Origin: Streptomyces odontomachi
GTDB lineage: Bacteria > Actinomycetota > Actinomycetes > Streptomycetales > Streptomycetaceae
Direction: 5' to 3'
Length of the DNA stretch: 64,000 nt
NCBI RefSeq assembly: GCF_024435355.1
Contig: NZ_JAMJWG010000012.1
Location: forward strand, 248,001 to 312,000
The position numbers and the translations under genes are program-made. This document shows positions 17,137-24,383 of the stretch, one piece after another; the stretch's first letter is position 1, and every line of letters begins with the position of its first letter. Under the pieces are notes generated by a model, which saw nothing but the letters and a program-made list of their open reading frames with translations, ran no database searches and was not told where the DNA came from.

Positions 17137-18252
17137 TCACGGGGCGTCGGACGGGGGACGGCAGATGGCGACGACGGCGGCGTCGTCGCCGAGCCGACCG
17201 CCGGCGTGGTGGAGCAGGTCGCGCCGCAGCTGCCGCAGGAGCGCCTCGGGTGAACGGTTCGTCCACTGCGCGGCCCGCTCGGCGAACGGGTAGAACACGC
17301 CGTCGTGGTCGCGTGCCTCGATCACCCCGTCGGTGTAGAGCAGCACCGTGTCACCGGCTTCGAAGGCGCGCACGTCAGGCGGGCCGCCGATCCCCCCGAG
17401 GCCGATGCCCAACGGTGGTGCCGGGTTCACGTCGAGGTGGCCGACCGACTTGCCGGGGCTGAGCAGCAGGGGCGGCGGGTGGCCGCAGCTGGTGATCCGG
17501 ATGATCGGTTCGTCGTCGGGGATCTCCAGCAGCAGGACGGTGGTGAAGCGTTCCTCGGCGTCGTCGCGCGACCGGAAGTCGGCCAGGTAGCGTTGCACGC
17601 TGCATTCGAGGGCGCCGGCCAGGCGCGCCAGGGTGGCGTGCTGGTGGGCGGCCTCACGGAAGGCGCCGAGCAGCAGCGCGGCCTCGCCGATCGCGTGCAT
17701 GCCCTTGCCCCGTACGTCACCGATGATCACCCGGGTGCACCCGTGCTCGGTGCGGGTCGCCGCGTACAGGTCGCCGCCCATCAGCGCCTCGTCCTCGGCG
17801 GCCAGGTACATGCTGGCGACTCTCAGCGGCCCGAGCCGTGTCGGCAGCGGCCACAGCACCACTTCCTGCGCCGTCTCGGCCACCGACCGCACCTGCGCGA
17901 GTTGCCGGTTGCGTCGCTCCCGCACCACGGAGAAGAACACGACCAGGATCGACAGCATCGCGATGGTGGGGATCTGCACGAGATGGTTGGTCGTGGCGAT
18001 CCCACCGTGCGCGGCGGCGATGATCACTTGGGACACCACCGCGAGAGCGCCCACCAGCGCCGTACGCCAGGGACCGGCGAAGGAGAGGGTGATCGCGGGC
18101 GCGATGGCCAGAGCCGGGCCCAGGTGGATGTCGTCAGGCGCCAGGACGTCCACCACGGTGATCGCGACGATCAGCAGGATCGGGAACAGCAGCATCCCCC
18201 ACCCCGTGGGCCGCTGCCGCCGCAGACGGCCGACGCACTGCCGGACGTTCAC
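17137..18252 (-). CDS. Membrane-bound SpoIIE-type PP2C phosphatase
   Basis: A 371-residue protein with four hydrophobic segments in the first 130 residues (LLFPILLIVAITVVDVL; ALAIAPAITLSF; ALVGALAVVSQVII; IPTIAMLSILVVFF), then a linker and a cytoplasmic PP2C domain: MGGDLYAATRTEHG, VIIGDVRGKGMHAI, TTVLLLEIPDDEP, LLYTDGVIEARDHDG and GRLGDDAAVVAI, which carry the metal-binding Asp residues. It probably dephosphorylates an anti-anti-sigma protein in response to an unknown membrane signal. Start is uncertain: GTG 18252 has AGGG and GAAGG upstream, while the frame is open to GTG 18312 without a clear ribosome binding site. It lies upstream of the SNF2 gene on the same strand with a 46-bp gap. Confidence 0.88.
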   Translation of the reverse strand: MNVRQCVGRLRRQRPTGWGMLLFPILLIVAITVVDVLAPDDIHLGPALAIAPAITLSFAGPWRTALVGALAVVSQVIIAAAHGGIATTNHLVQIPTIAMLSILVVFFSVVRERRNRQLAQVRSVAETAQEVVLWPLPTRLGPLRVASMYLAAEDEALMGGDLYAATRTEHGCTRVIIGDVRGKGMHAIGEAALLLGAFREAAHQHATLARLAGALECSVQRYLADFRSRDDAEERFTTVLLLEIPDDEPIIRITSCGHPPPLLLSPGKSVGHLDVNPAPPLGIGLGGIGGPPDVRAFEAGDTVLLYTDGVIEARDHDGVFYPFAERAAQWTNRSPEALLRQLRRDLLHHAGGRLGDDAAVVAICRPPSDAP

Positions 18253-18461
18253 GCCTTCTACCCTGCACCGTTCGACATGGACCAACAAACCAGACGAAGC
18301 ATAATGAATCACTCACAGTCTGGCGGAACGGGACACCCACGGCGCGCACGAGCGGGCGGTGCCGCATCGACACCGCCCGCCCTCGCACATCCGCGCCCCG
18401 GGACCGGCCGCCGGGCTCGAGTGCGGCCGGGCCCGGACTCGCCGGGTCCGCGTGGTGGGGG

Positions 18462-19082
18462 TCAGCGCGGGCCGACGCAGTCGCGCGGGATGTACGCCCA
18501 CAGGTCACCGGCGTCCCAGCGCACCACGGCCGACTGCCCGTCGGAGGTGGTCCAGCGCCAGCCGACCGGCGTGTTGACGGGCAGGTCGACGCGGTGGGTG
18601 AGGTGGTGCCCGCCCCGGTAGTTGCCGTACATGCCGGCGCTCTGGCAGGTGACCTTGTATTCGAGGGTGAGCCGGTCCGGCGTGCCGTCACCATTGGTGT
18701 CGTATCCGTCGGCCGGGGCGTGCGCGGAGTCCGGCAGGGCGATCCGCTGCGGCGCGCCGCAGTCGGGGGCGCTGGAGGCGCTCGTCCCCTTGTCCACGGA
18801 GCTGGCCACGATCCAGGCGCACCCGTTGAAGTCACCCTGGGCGTAGCCCCAGTAATAGCCGCTCTGCTCGCCCTGGACGTCGAAGTGGTCGCCCTTGAGC
18901 AGGGTGCCGATCATCCAGCTCTGCGCGTAGGTCCGCAGGTAGGCGTCGTTCGCGGTGACCACGCCGGCGGTGCCCGTGGCGCTGGCCGGGCTGCCCACGG
19001 CGAGGGTGGTGAAGGTCAGCGCGGCCGCACCGAAGGTCGCCAGAGCTGCCCGCACCGCCGTGCCGGCCCTTGCCTTGCGCAT
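18462..19082 (-). CDS. Exported SH3-like domain protein
   Basis: A 206-residue secreted protein; ATG 19082 has GGAGGAG seven bases upstream. Residues 1-35 form a Sec signal peptide (Arg/Lys start, AALATFGAAALTFTTLAVG, then SPASA cleavage region). The mature N-terminal half (ANDAYLRTYAQSWMIGTLLK and FDVQGEQSGYYWGYAQGDF) resembles a bacterial SH3 domain, a fold often binding cell wall. The second half has DTNGDGTPDR, YKVTCQSAGMYGNY and a Trp-rich segment, with four or more Cys that may form disulfides. Target unknown. An AT-rich stretch with a palindrome lies just upstream. The kinase at 20373 carries a related SH3-like tail. Confidence 0.75.
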   Translation of the reverse strand: MRKARAGTAVRAALATFGAAALTFTTLAVGSPASATGTAGVVTANDAYLRTYAQSWMIGTLLKGDHFDVQGEQSGYYWGYAQGDFNGCAWIVASSVDKGTSASSAPDCGAPQRIALPDSAHAPADGYDTNGDGTPDRLTLEYKVTCQSAGMYGNYRGGHHLTHRVDLPVNTPVGWRWTTSDGQSAVVRWDAGDLWAYIPRDCVGPR

Positions 19083-19156
19083 GATGCTCTCCTCCCGTTG
19101 GATCCCCCGTCGCATCACGAACGAGGGCACTGCGCGTGTTCTCCTGTGTCGGCGAC

Positions 19157-19194
19157 GTACTCTTAAAGTACGGTAACGATATTTAAGATAACAA
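19157..19194. promoter_or_regulatory. AT-rich island with palindrome GTACT-CTTAA-AGTAC and TTTAAGATAACAA motif
   Basis: The palindrome is at 19157-19171 and the motif TTTAAGATAACAA at 19182-19194. It lies 75-112 bp upstream of the exported SH3-like gene. A near-identical TTTGAGATAACAA sits upstream of the HTH gene at 19569, suggesting one regulator acts at both promoters. Confidence 0.4.
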
Positions 19195-19229
19195 CCCCAC
19201 CTCCACTCCCCCTCCCGGGTCGATGGCGG

Positions 19230-19487
19230 TCAGCGGGACGTACCCGAGCCGCGGGAGGCAGGGGGGAGCACATGGCCGAAGGACCAGCCGGACCGGGCTT
19301 CTTCCTGGTGCCAGACCTCGGTCCGGTCGACCGGAGGCAAGGTGTCGATCGAGCCGGCACGTACCGGCGCAGCCTGCACGGCGCAGTAGCCCGCACCCGC
19401 CTCCGCGGCACCCCCGGTGGCGGCCCCGACGCCCAGTAACGCCAGCGTGGCGGCGCCTGCCGCGCAAGCGGCCCTCGCCTTGCTCAC
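19230..19487 (-). CDS. Small exported protein of unknown function
   Basis: An 85-residue protein from GTG 19487, preceded by AAGGGGAG with four-base spacing. Residues 1-32 look like a signal peptide (KARAACAAGAATLALLGVGA followed by small residues), leaving a mature peptide of about 50 residues that includes one Cys and a segment TEVWHQEEARSGWSFG. It resembles nothing I can name; it could be a shortened relative of the SH3-like exported protein that follows on the same strand. It is divergent from the HTH gene at 19615 and shares its AT-rich regulatory region. Confidence 0.55.
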   Translation of the reverse strand: MSKARAACAAGAATLALLGVGAATGGAAEAGAGYCAVQAAPVRAGSIDTLPPVDRTEVWHQEEARSGWSFGHVLPPASRGSGTSR

Positions 19488-19521
19488 GTCGCTCCCCTTC
19501 CGCTTCCGCACCTCCCCCGTC

Positions 19522-19581
19522 ATCTACGGGGGTAGATCTGAATGTTTTGTGAGATTACAGATACGACCTTTGAGATAACAA
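19522..19581. promoter_or_regulatory. Divergent regulatory region with palindrome and two GAGATWACA copies
   Basis: ATCTAC-GGGG-GTAGAT (19522-19537) lies about 35 bp before the small exported protein start. TTTGTGAGATTACAG (about 19546-19560) and TTTGAGATAACAA (19569-19581) are direct copies of a GAGAT(T/A)ACA core ahead of the HTH gene. The second matches the motif at 19182. Promoter and operator roles are inferred. Confidence 0.4.
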
Positions 19582-19614
19582 GGCATCGGCAAGCCCGATC
19601 AGTAGGCTGAGTTC

Positions 19615-20346
19615 ATGGCAAGGGAAGCGGCACCGCGGGAGACACCTCGGCGCGCACCGCACGCGTCGGCCAACACGGCCGGGCCCGGCCGCACGGCCGC
19701 CACGGCAGCGGTGCTGGCGGCAGCCGACGCGCCGGCGCCGGCACCGCGCCGCCGGCACTACGGCATCGCCGAGATCGCCGACGCGCTCGGCCTCAACCGC
19801 CAGCTCGTCACGGTGTGGCGGCGGCGCCGGAGCTGGGGCATGCCCGAGCCCGACGACGAGCTGGCCTCCGGGCCCCTGTGGCTGGGCAGCACCATCGAGC
19901 CCTGGATCGACACCACCCGCGCACGCCTTGCCGGCGGCGAGCCGGGCGCGGACGCCATCAGCACCCACGACCTGCGGCGGGCCGGCCGCCGGCTGTTCCG
20001 GCTCACCGCACTGCTCCTGGCCGAGGAGCCGCGCGCCGACCTCGTCATCAAGGCCTACGCCGACCTCGAGCAGATCACCACCGGCGTCCGTGAGGCCGAC
20101 CAGGGCGAGCTGCGTCAACGCCTGCTGGAGACCCTGGAACCGGTGCTCGCCGCCGCCCGCCCCCCGTGGCCCGACCGCGCGGCCCACACCCACCGCCGCC
20201 TGCTGGCCGCCTGCCTGGCCGCCGCCCCCGGCATGGCCGGCGCCCTCGCCGACGCCCCCGCGGACGAGTCCGGCACCACGGAGAGCGGCACCCGTGCCCG
20301 GTCCCGCCGCACCACGCTGCGATCGTCCGGAACCCGCACCGGCTGA
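19615..20346 (+). CDS. Helix-turn-helix DNA-binding protein of unknown role
   Basis: A 243-residue protein. After an Ala/Pro/Arg-rich lead (1-46) comes a predicted helix-turn-helix: YGIAEIADALGLNRQLVTVW followed by RRRRSWGMPEPDDEL and LWLGSTIEPWI, the layout of MerR/AlpA-like or excisionase-type winged helices. The rest is helical (HDLRRAGRRLFRLTALLLAE and onward), with a basic tail. No known effector domain is visible. It stops 26 bp before the Ser/Thr kinase gene, so the two are probably co-transcribed. A pair of GAGATWACA motifs lies just upstream and also upstream of the SH3-like gene, making autoregulation plausible but untested. Confidence 0.65.
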   Translation: MAREAAPRETPRRAPHASANTAGPGRTAATAAVLAAADAPAPAPRRRHYGIAEIADALGLNRQLVTVWRRRRSWGMPEPDDELASGPLWLGSTIEPWIDTTRARLAGGEPGADAISTHDLRRAGRRLFRLTALLLAEEPRADLVIKAYADLEQITTGVREADQGELRQRLLETLEPVLAAARPPWPDRAAHTHRRLLAACLAAAPGMAGALADAPADESGTTESGTRARSRRTTLRSSGTRTG

Positions 20347-20372
20347 CCCTGTCCGTCCTTATACTCACCCCC

Positions 20373-21689
20373 GTGCCCGACAGAGTCCGCGTGCCCGGAT
20401 ACACGCTCGGACCGGAGCTGGGACGCGGCGGCATGGGTGTCGTCCACGAAGCCGTGGAGGACGCCACCGGTCACCGTGTCGCCATCAAGCTGACCCGCGC
20501 CGCTGGGGAACAGCCCACCGCCCGGCGTACTTTTCTCCGCGAAGCGCGCGCCGCGCGCGCCGCCCGCCATCCCGGTCTGCTGTCGCTGCACGCGGCCGGT
20601 GAGCACGAGGGTTGGCTGTACCTGGTCATGGACCTCGTCGAGGGCGACAACCTGCAAGAAGTGCTCGACCGCGGCGGTCCGTTGCCGCCCCGGGAGGCGG
20701 CCACCCTGGTCGCCCAGGTGGCCGCCGCCGCCCATGCGCTGCACCGGGCCGGGGTGGTGCACGGCGACATCAAACCGGCCAACGTCCTGTTGCGCTCCGA
20801 CTCCGGCGAACGCTCCCCGCTGCTCTCCGACTTCGGTCTCGCCGGCACCCCGGTGGCCGCGGACACCTTCTCCCGGCTGAGCAGCGACCCGCAGTGGCTG
20901 CGCTCGGCCGACAGCACGACCGGCTCCGGACGCCCGGGTGGCGAGCTGTTCTCCGGCGGCACCTACACCTACATGGCCCCCGAGCAGTGGCGCAGCGACC
21001 CCACGGACGGGCGCTGCGACGTCTACGCGCTCGGCGGGCTGCTGCACGCCGCGCTCACCGGCCACCGGCCCTACCACGACCGCGTTCTGCTGCCGCAGTT
21101 GATGCACGCGGTGCTGTTCGCCGAGCCGCCGCGGCCCTCGGCGGTGCTGCCGAGGCTGCCGGTGGAGCTGGATCGGGTGGTCGCCACCGCGATGGCGAAG
21201 GAGCCCGAGCGGCGGTACGCCGACGCCGCCGAACTGGCCGCCGTGCTCTCCTGCCTGGCGGATGGCGCCGACTGCGCCCCGACCGCTCGGGGCGCGGCGG
21301 CCCGCCGGTTCCGGCTGCGTGGCCTGCCGACGCAGGTGCTGCGCCCGCCGCGGCGGCTCGCCTGGACGGCGGCGCTGCTCTTCGCGGTCGCGGCCGGCTG
21401 CGTCGGCACGTATCTGCTGCTCGGTCCTGGGCACGTGCCGGCCTCCGCGCCGCGGTCGGCCGGCGCGGCCACGGGGCAATCGCCCGCCGTCGACCGGCGG
21501 CGCACGGTCTGCGCGCGCGACCTCGACCTGCGGGCTGCGCCCGGGCACGGTGGCCACGTGGTCGGCGTCCTTCGGCATGGCCAGCCCGTTACGGTGCTCC
21601 GCACCGACGAGCGCCAGGTGTGGGTGTACGTACGGGCTGCGCAGAGCCGGGGTTGGGTGCTCGCGCAGTGGCTGGGACGAGACTGCTGA
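20373..21689 (+). CDS. Membrane Ser/Thr protein kinase with C-terminal SH3-like domain
   Basis: A 438-residue PknB-type kinase from GTG 20373 (the longer frame overlaps the upstream gene out of context). The kinase domain (about 8-295) has the glycine loop LGRGGMGVVHEA, VAIKLTRA with the ATP Lys, HGDIKPANV in the catalytic loop (Gly replaces the usual Arg of HRD), SDFGLAG, and MAPEQW. One membrane segment (about 331-350, AALLFAVAAGCVGTYLLLG) is followed by an outside SH3-like domain: CARDLDLRAAPGHGGHVVG and WVYVRAAQSRGWVLAQWLG. This suggests a sensor binding a wall or small ligand. A probable non-RD kinase, so it may not need activation-loop phosphorylation. The two exported small proteins nearby are possible ligands or co-regulated partners. 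Confidence 0.88.
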   Translation: MPDRVRVPGYTLGPELGRGGMGVVHEAVEDATGHRVAIKLTRAAGEQPTARRTFLREARAARAARHPGLLSLHAAGEHEGWLYLVMDLVEGDNLQEVLDRGGPLPPREAATLVAQVAAAAHALHRAGVVHGDIKPANVLLRSDSGERSPLLSDFGLAGTPVAADTFSRLSSDPQWLRSADSTTGSGRPGGELFSGGTYTYMAPEQWRSDPTDGRCDVYALGGLLHAALTGHRPYHDRVLLPQLMHAVLFAEPPRPSAVLPRLPVELDRVVATAMAKEPERRYADAAELAAVLSCLADGADCAPTARGAAARRFRLRGLPTQVLRPPRRLAWTAALLFAVAAGCVGTYLLLGPGHVPASAPRSAGAATGQSPAVDRRRTVCARDLDLRAAPGHGGHVVGVLRHGQPVTVLRTDERQVWVYVRAAQSRGWVLAQWLGRDC

Positions 21690-21721
21690 CGCGGCGGGGC
21701 CGTTGTCCGGGGTGCGCGGGT

Positions 21722-21790
21722 CGCACGTGACCGTGCGGTGTGGCTACGCCGTTCGTCCGGGGGCCCGGTGCCGTTGCACGTGACCGTGCG
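21722..21790. repeat. Two 15-bp direct repeats, each an inverted repeat
   Basis: GCACGTGACCGTGCG occurs at 21723-21737 and 21776-21790. The first, with the preceding C, is CGCACG-TGAC-CGTGCG. They lie directly after the kinase gene, at the start of the 774-bp gene-less region 21690-22463. Confidence 0.5.
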
Positions 21791-21942
21791 TCGTGGTCTG
21801 TGCCCACCCGTTCCGCCCTGCGGAACGACTGCCCACAGAGGGGTTGGGTTGGGGTGCCCCCGTCCGCAGAGGGTAGGGGCGGTGCGGTGTCCCCCTTGTC
21901 CCTGGGGTGCCGAAGGGCCGCGTTCGGTGGGGTGGGTGGGTC

Positions 21943-22047
21943 GGTGTCGTGGGGGTATGTACGTGCTCGGCCGGCGCGATTGCCCTGGACCGTCAGTTCA
22001 CCGGCACCCAGCGGCGGTCCTGCGCGCGCACATACCCCCACGACACC
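21943..22047. repeat. Hairpin element, copy 1 (18-bp perfect terminal inverted repeats)
   Basis: Arms GGTGTCGTGGGGGTATGT (21943-21960) and ACATACCCCCACGACACC (22030-22047) are exact inverse complements around a 69-bp interior. The interior carries a second pairing, GGACCG (21987-21992) with CGGTCC (22015-22020). Copy 2 is the same element in opposite orientation. No TSD or transposase is visible. Could be a structured RNA or a MITE-like element. Confidence 0.75.
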
Positions 22048-22171
22048 TCCCGTCTCAGACGCGGCTCTCCCCCGGTGGCCCTTCTTTTCCTTCCTCCACC
22101 CCTTTCGGGGTGTCGCCCCACACGGGCATGGGGCAAGGCCCACCGGGGTGCGGGTCGCGTACGAGACGGGA

Positions 22172-22274
22172 GGGGGCGTGGGGGATGTGCGCGCGCAGGA
22201 CCGCCGCCGAGTGCCGGTGAACTAACGGTCCACGATCATCGCGCCGGCCGAGCACGTACATCCCCCACGCCCCC
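22172..22274. repeat. Hairpin element, copy 2, inverted relative to copy 1
   Basis: Arms GGGGGCGTGGGGGATGT (22172-22188) and ACATCCCCCACGCCCCC (22258-22274) pair perfectly around another 69-bp interior. Reverse-complemented, the interior matches copy 1 at about 61 of 69 positions and keeps the GGACCG/CGGTCC pair. Arm differences between copies are matched by compensating changes on the opposite arm. Confidence 0.75.
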
Positions 22275-22367
22275 GACCCACAACGAAACAGAAGGCGACA
22301 CCAGCCACAGGCGCACCCGCACTCGCCAACGCGCACCAGCACACCGGCACACGCCGCGCACATCAAA

Positions 22368-22388
22368 GCCCGTCCGGCGATTGAGGAC
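22368..22388. repeat. Streptomyces dispersed repeat core (GCCCGTCCGGCGATTGAGGA)
   Basis: The core GCCCGTCCGGCGATTGAGGA plus a C is a sequence I recognise as frequent in Streptomyces intergenic DNA. It typically sits beside a GC-rich hairpin, as here. Confidence 0.6.
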
Positions 22389-22415
22389 GAGGCCGTCAAG
22401 GCCGACAAGGGGGGC

Positions 22416-22434
22416 CTGGGGGCAAAGCCCCCAG
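22416..22434 (-). terminator. Hairpin terminator downstream of the LacI gene
   Basis: CTGGGGGC-AAA-GCCCCCAG forms an eight-base-pair stem with a three-base loop, 30 bp after the LacI stop codon. No U-tract follows, as is usual in high-GC actinomycetes. Confidence 0.6.
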
Positions 22435-22463
22435 CGGGGCAACCACCCGACGGGGGGGTAGCG

Positions 22464-23504
22464 TCAGGCGCCGCGCGGTGCCGAGGTGGAACCTCGGGCC
22501 TGAATATCGGCGTCGATGACAACCGTCTCAACCGGCGCCGCCGGCTCCGCAATCCGCGCCAGCAGCCGATCCATCGCCGCCTCGCCGAGAGCCACCGCAT
22601 CCTGCGCCACCGCAGTGACACCAGGCGTGACCATGCTCATCCAGGGCGCATCGTCGAACGACACCACGCTCAGGTCGGCCGGAACCCGGAGCCCAAGGTC
22701 GTGGGCGGCCCGCCAGACGCCCTCCGCCAGTACGTTGTTGGCCGCGAAGACGGCCGTCGGCGGATCACGACGGGCCAGCAGGTCCACGGCCGCCTTGCGC
22801 GCCGCGCCGACGTCGGAGCCGGCCGAGACCAGAAGTTCCGGGTCGGCGGGCAGGCCCGAGCGGGCCAGGGACTCGCGGTAGCCGCGGAAGCGTTCCCGGC
22901 CGGTGGTCCAGTGGGTCTCGTCGATGAGCAGCGCGATCCTGCGGTGTCCCAGCGCGATGAGGTGCTCGCTGAGCCGCTGCGAGGCGGCCATGTTGTCCAC
23001 GATCACCCCGTCGCACCGGTCGGGCGCGAACTGTCGGTCGACCTCGACCACGGGAATGCGCTGCTGGAGCAGGTACGAGGGGACCTCCGCGGACAGCGGG
23101 GTGACGATCACGCCGGCCACCCGCATCGCGACGAACGCCCGCGCCGCCTCCATCTCGTCCGCGGCGGAGCCGTTGTCGTCGCCGAGCATCATCGTGTACC
23201 CGTGGGCGCGGCCCTGCCGCCCGGTGCCGGCGGCCAGGTCGGCGTAGAAGGCGTTGCGCAGGTCGGAGACGAGCACGCCGACGGAGCGGCTGACCTGCTT
23301 GCGCAGGGAGCGGGCCAGCACGTGCGGCACGTAGCCGAGCTCGTCCGCTATGCCCGTGACGCGTGCGCGTACCGCGGCGGCGACATAGCCCTCACCGCTG
23401 AGGGCGCGTGCCGCCGTCGAGTGGGACACCCCCGCCGCCTGCGCAACGTCCTTCAGGGTCGGCCGCCTCAGCGGCTCCTGATCGACCACCCGCCCCGTCA
23501 CCAT
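22464..23504 (-). CDS. LacI-family transcriptional regulator
   Basis: A 346-residue sugar-responsive repressor-type protein. ATG 23504 follows GAAGGA; the adjacent GTG (23501) is an alternative with better spacing. The N-terminal HTH (about 15-65) reads TLKDVAQAAGVSHSTAARAL with the hinge helix ending LGYVPHVLARSLR. The periplasmic-binding-protein-like domain has SRSVGVLVSDLRNAFYADLA, VDNMAASQRLSEHLIALGHR, FAANNVLAEGVWRAA and SVVSFDDAPWMSMVTPG. Effector unknown. It stands alone between the hairpin-element region and an ABC operon. It is the only LacI regulator in the window, so it is a candidate for the TGGNATCGAT-type sites near the mannosidase and permease genes. A TAGAAT -10-like hexamer lies at 23596-23601 on its strand. 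Confidence 0.92.
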   Translation of the reverse strand: MVTGRVVDQEPLRRPTLKDVAQAAGVSHSTAARALSGEGYVAAAVRARVTGIADELGYVPHVLARSLRKQVSRSVGVLVSDLRNAFYADLAAGTGRQGRAHGYTMMLGDDNGSAADEMEAARAFVAMRVAGVIVTPLSAEVPSYLLQQRIPVVEVDRQFAPDRCDGVIVDNMAASQRLSEHLIALGHRRIALLIDETHWTTGRERFRGYRESLARSGLPADPELLVSAGSDVGAARKAAVDLLARRDPPTAVFAANNVLAEGVWRAAHDLGLRVPADLSVVSFDDAPWMSMVTPGVTAVAQDAVALGEAAMDRLLARIAEPAAPVETVVIDADIQARGSTSAPRGA

Positions 23505-23684
23505 CCGTCCTTCACCCGCCGGCACGCCGATGCAACCGCCCCCGGCGATCCGGGGCGGCCGGCCGTCGTGTGCGGTCGGCCGGGCGCCGTGGCCGATTCT
23601 AAGTCCGGGTTCCCGGCCCGCCTATCGCCGTACGGGGTGGGAGGCGTCTTCCGTGTGCGTGCGACGCCGTCGTGTGGCGCGGTC

Positions 23685-24383
23685 TCATACGGTCAGGCGG
23701 CGGATGGTGACCAGGCCGCCGGCGAGCAGGACGGCGACGACGGCGGCGAGCACGCCGGTGATGCCGATGGCGGTGACGGTGGTGAAGTAGTGGCCGATGT
23801 CCGTCCAGCCGTGCAGCCAGGTCGCGACGATGGCGGCGAGGGCGAGCGCGCCGAGTTGTGCCGCGCCGAAGAACGCGGTGCCGAGCAGCCCGGCACGGCG
23901 GTAGATCAGGCCGTACCACATCCCGTAGACGAACAGGAGGAGGAACGTGGTCGTGGCGGTGAGCCACGACTGGTACCAGGTCCCGTCGAGGAGGTAGGGG
24001 AGGCGGAAGTAGGCCATGTTCATGCCCCATCCGCCGGTCGCGCGTTCCACGCTCTGGCCGACCGCCACGACGAGGCCGAAGGACGCGGCGAGGGCGAGGG
24101 CCAGTGAGCTGGCGCCGAGGAAGTAGGTGCGCCGGCTGATCCCCAGGGTGAGGGCGAACGGCAGGGCGCGGGCGACGGACTGCACGCCCAGGACGAGTAC
24201 GACCAGGAAGACCGCGGCCAGGCCGCCGACCCAGCGCTTGTCGGTGTCGCCGGCTGGGGTGAGTTGCAGGACCACCACGTCGAGGACGAAGCCGAAGGCC
24301 GCCCACGCCCAGGGCAGCACCAGGTAGGTGACGCGGTCGAGGAGCAGGTAGCGGGCGACGGTGACGATCGGGGCTGGGCGCAT
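23685..24383 (-). CDS. ABC transporter-associated membrane protein
   Basis: A 232-residue polytopic protein with about six hydrophobic segments (YLVLPWAWAAFGFVLDVVVL; GLAAVFLVVLVLGVQSVA; FLGASSLALALAASFGLVVA; TTTFLLLFVYGMWYGLIYR; GTAFFGAAQLGALALAAIVA; GITGVLAAVVAVLLAGGLV). ATG 24383 overlaps the stop of the ABC ATPase gene by one base (TGATG), so it is translationally coupled and almost surely the membrane partner of that ATPase. Three-gene GntR(YtrA)-ATPase-permease operons of this kind are common in Gram-positives and often linked to antibiotic or cell envelope stress. Substrate unknown. Confidence 0.8.
   Translation of the reverse strand: MRPAPIVTVARYLLLDRVTYLVLPWAWAAFGFVLDVVVLQLTPAGDTDKRWVGGLAAVFLVVLVLGVQSVARALPFALTLGISRRTYFLGASSLALALAASFGLVVAVGQSVERATGGWGMNMAYFRLPYLLDGTWYQSWLTATTTFLLLFVYGMWYGLIYRRAGLLGTAFFGAAQLGALALAAIVATWLHGWTDIGHYFTTVTAIGITGVLAAVVAVLLAGGLVTIRRLTV

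Noticed and set aside
14949..17462. 837-codon plus-strand frame
   Set aside because: Antisense to the SNF2 helicase gene, with no recognisable domains.
21943..22274. Insertion sequence
   Set aside because: Inverted repeats are present, but the interiors are only 69 bp, no transposase exists and no target-site duplication is seen at either copy.
21690..22460. Several short overlapping frames on both strands, some giving similar peptides in the two hairpin copies
   Set aside because: The peptide similarity follows from the inverted DNA duplication. Differences between copies change amino acids rather than being synonymous, so there is no sign of coding selection.
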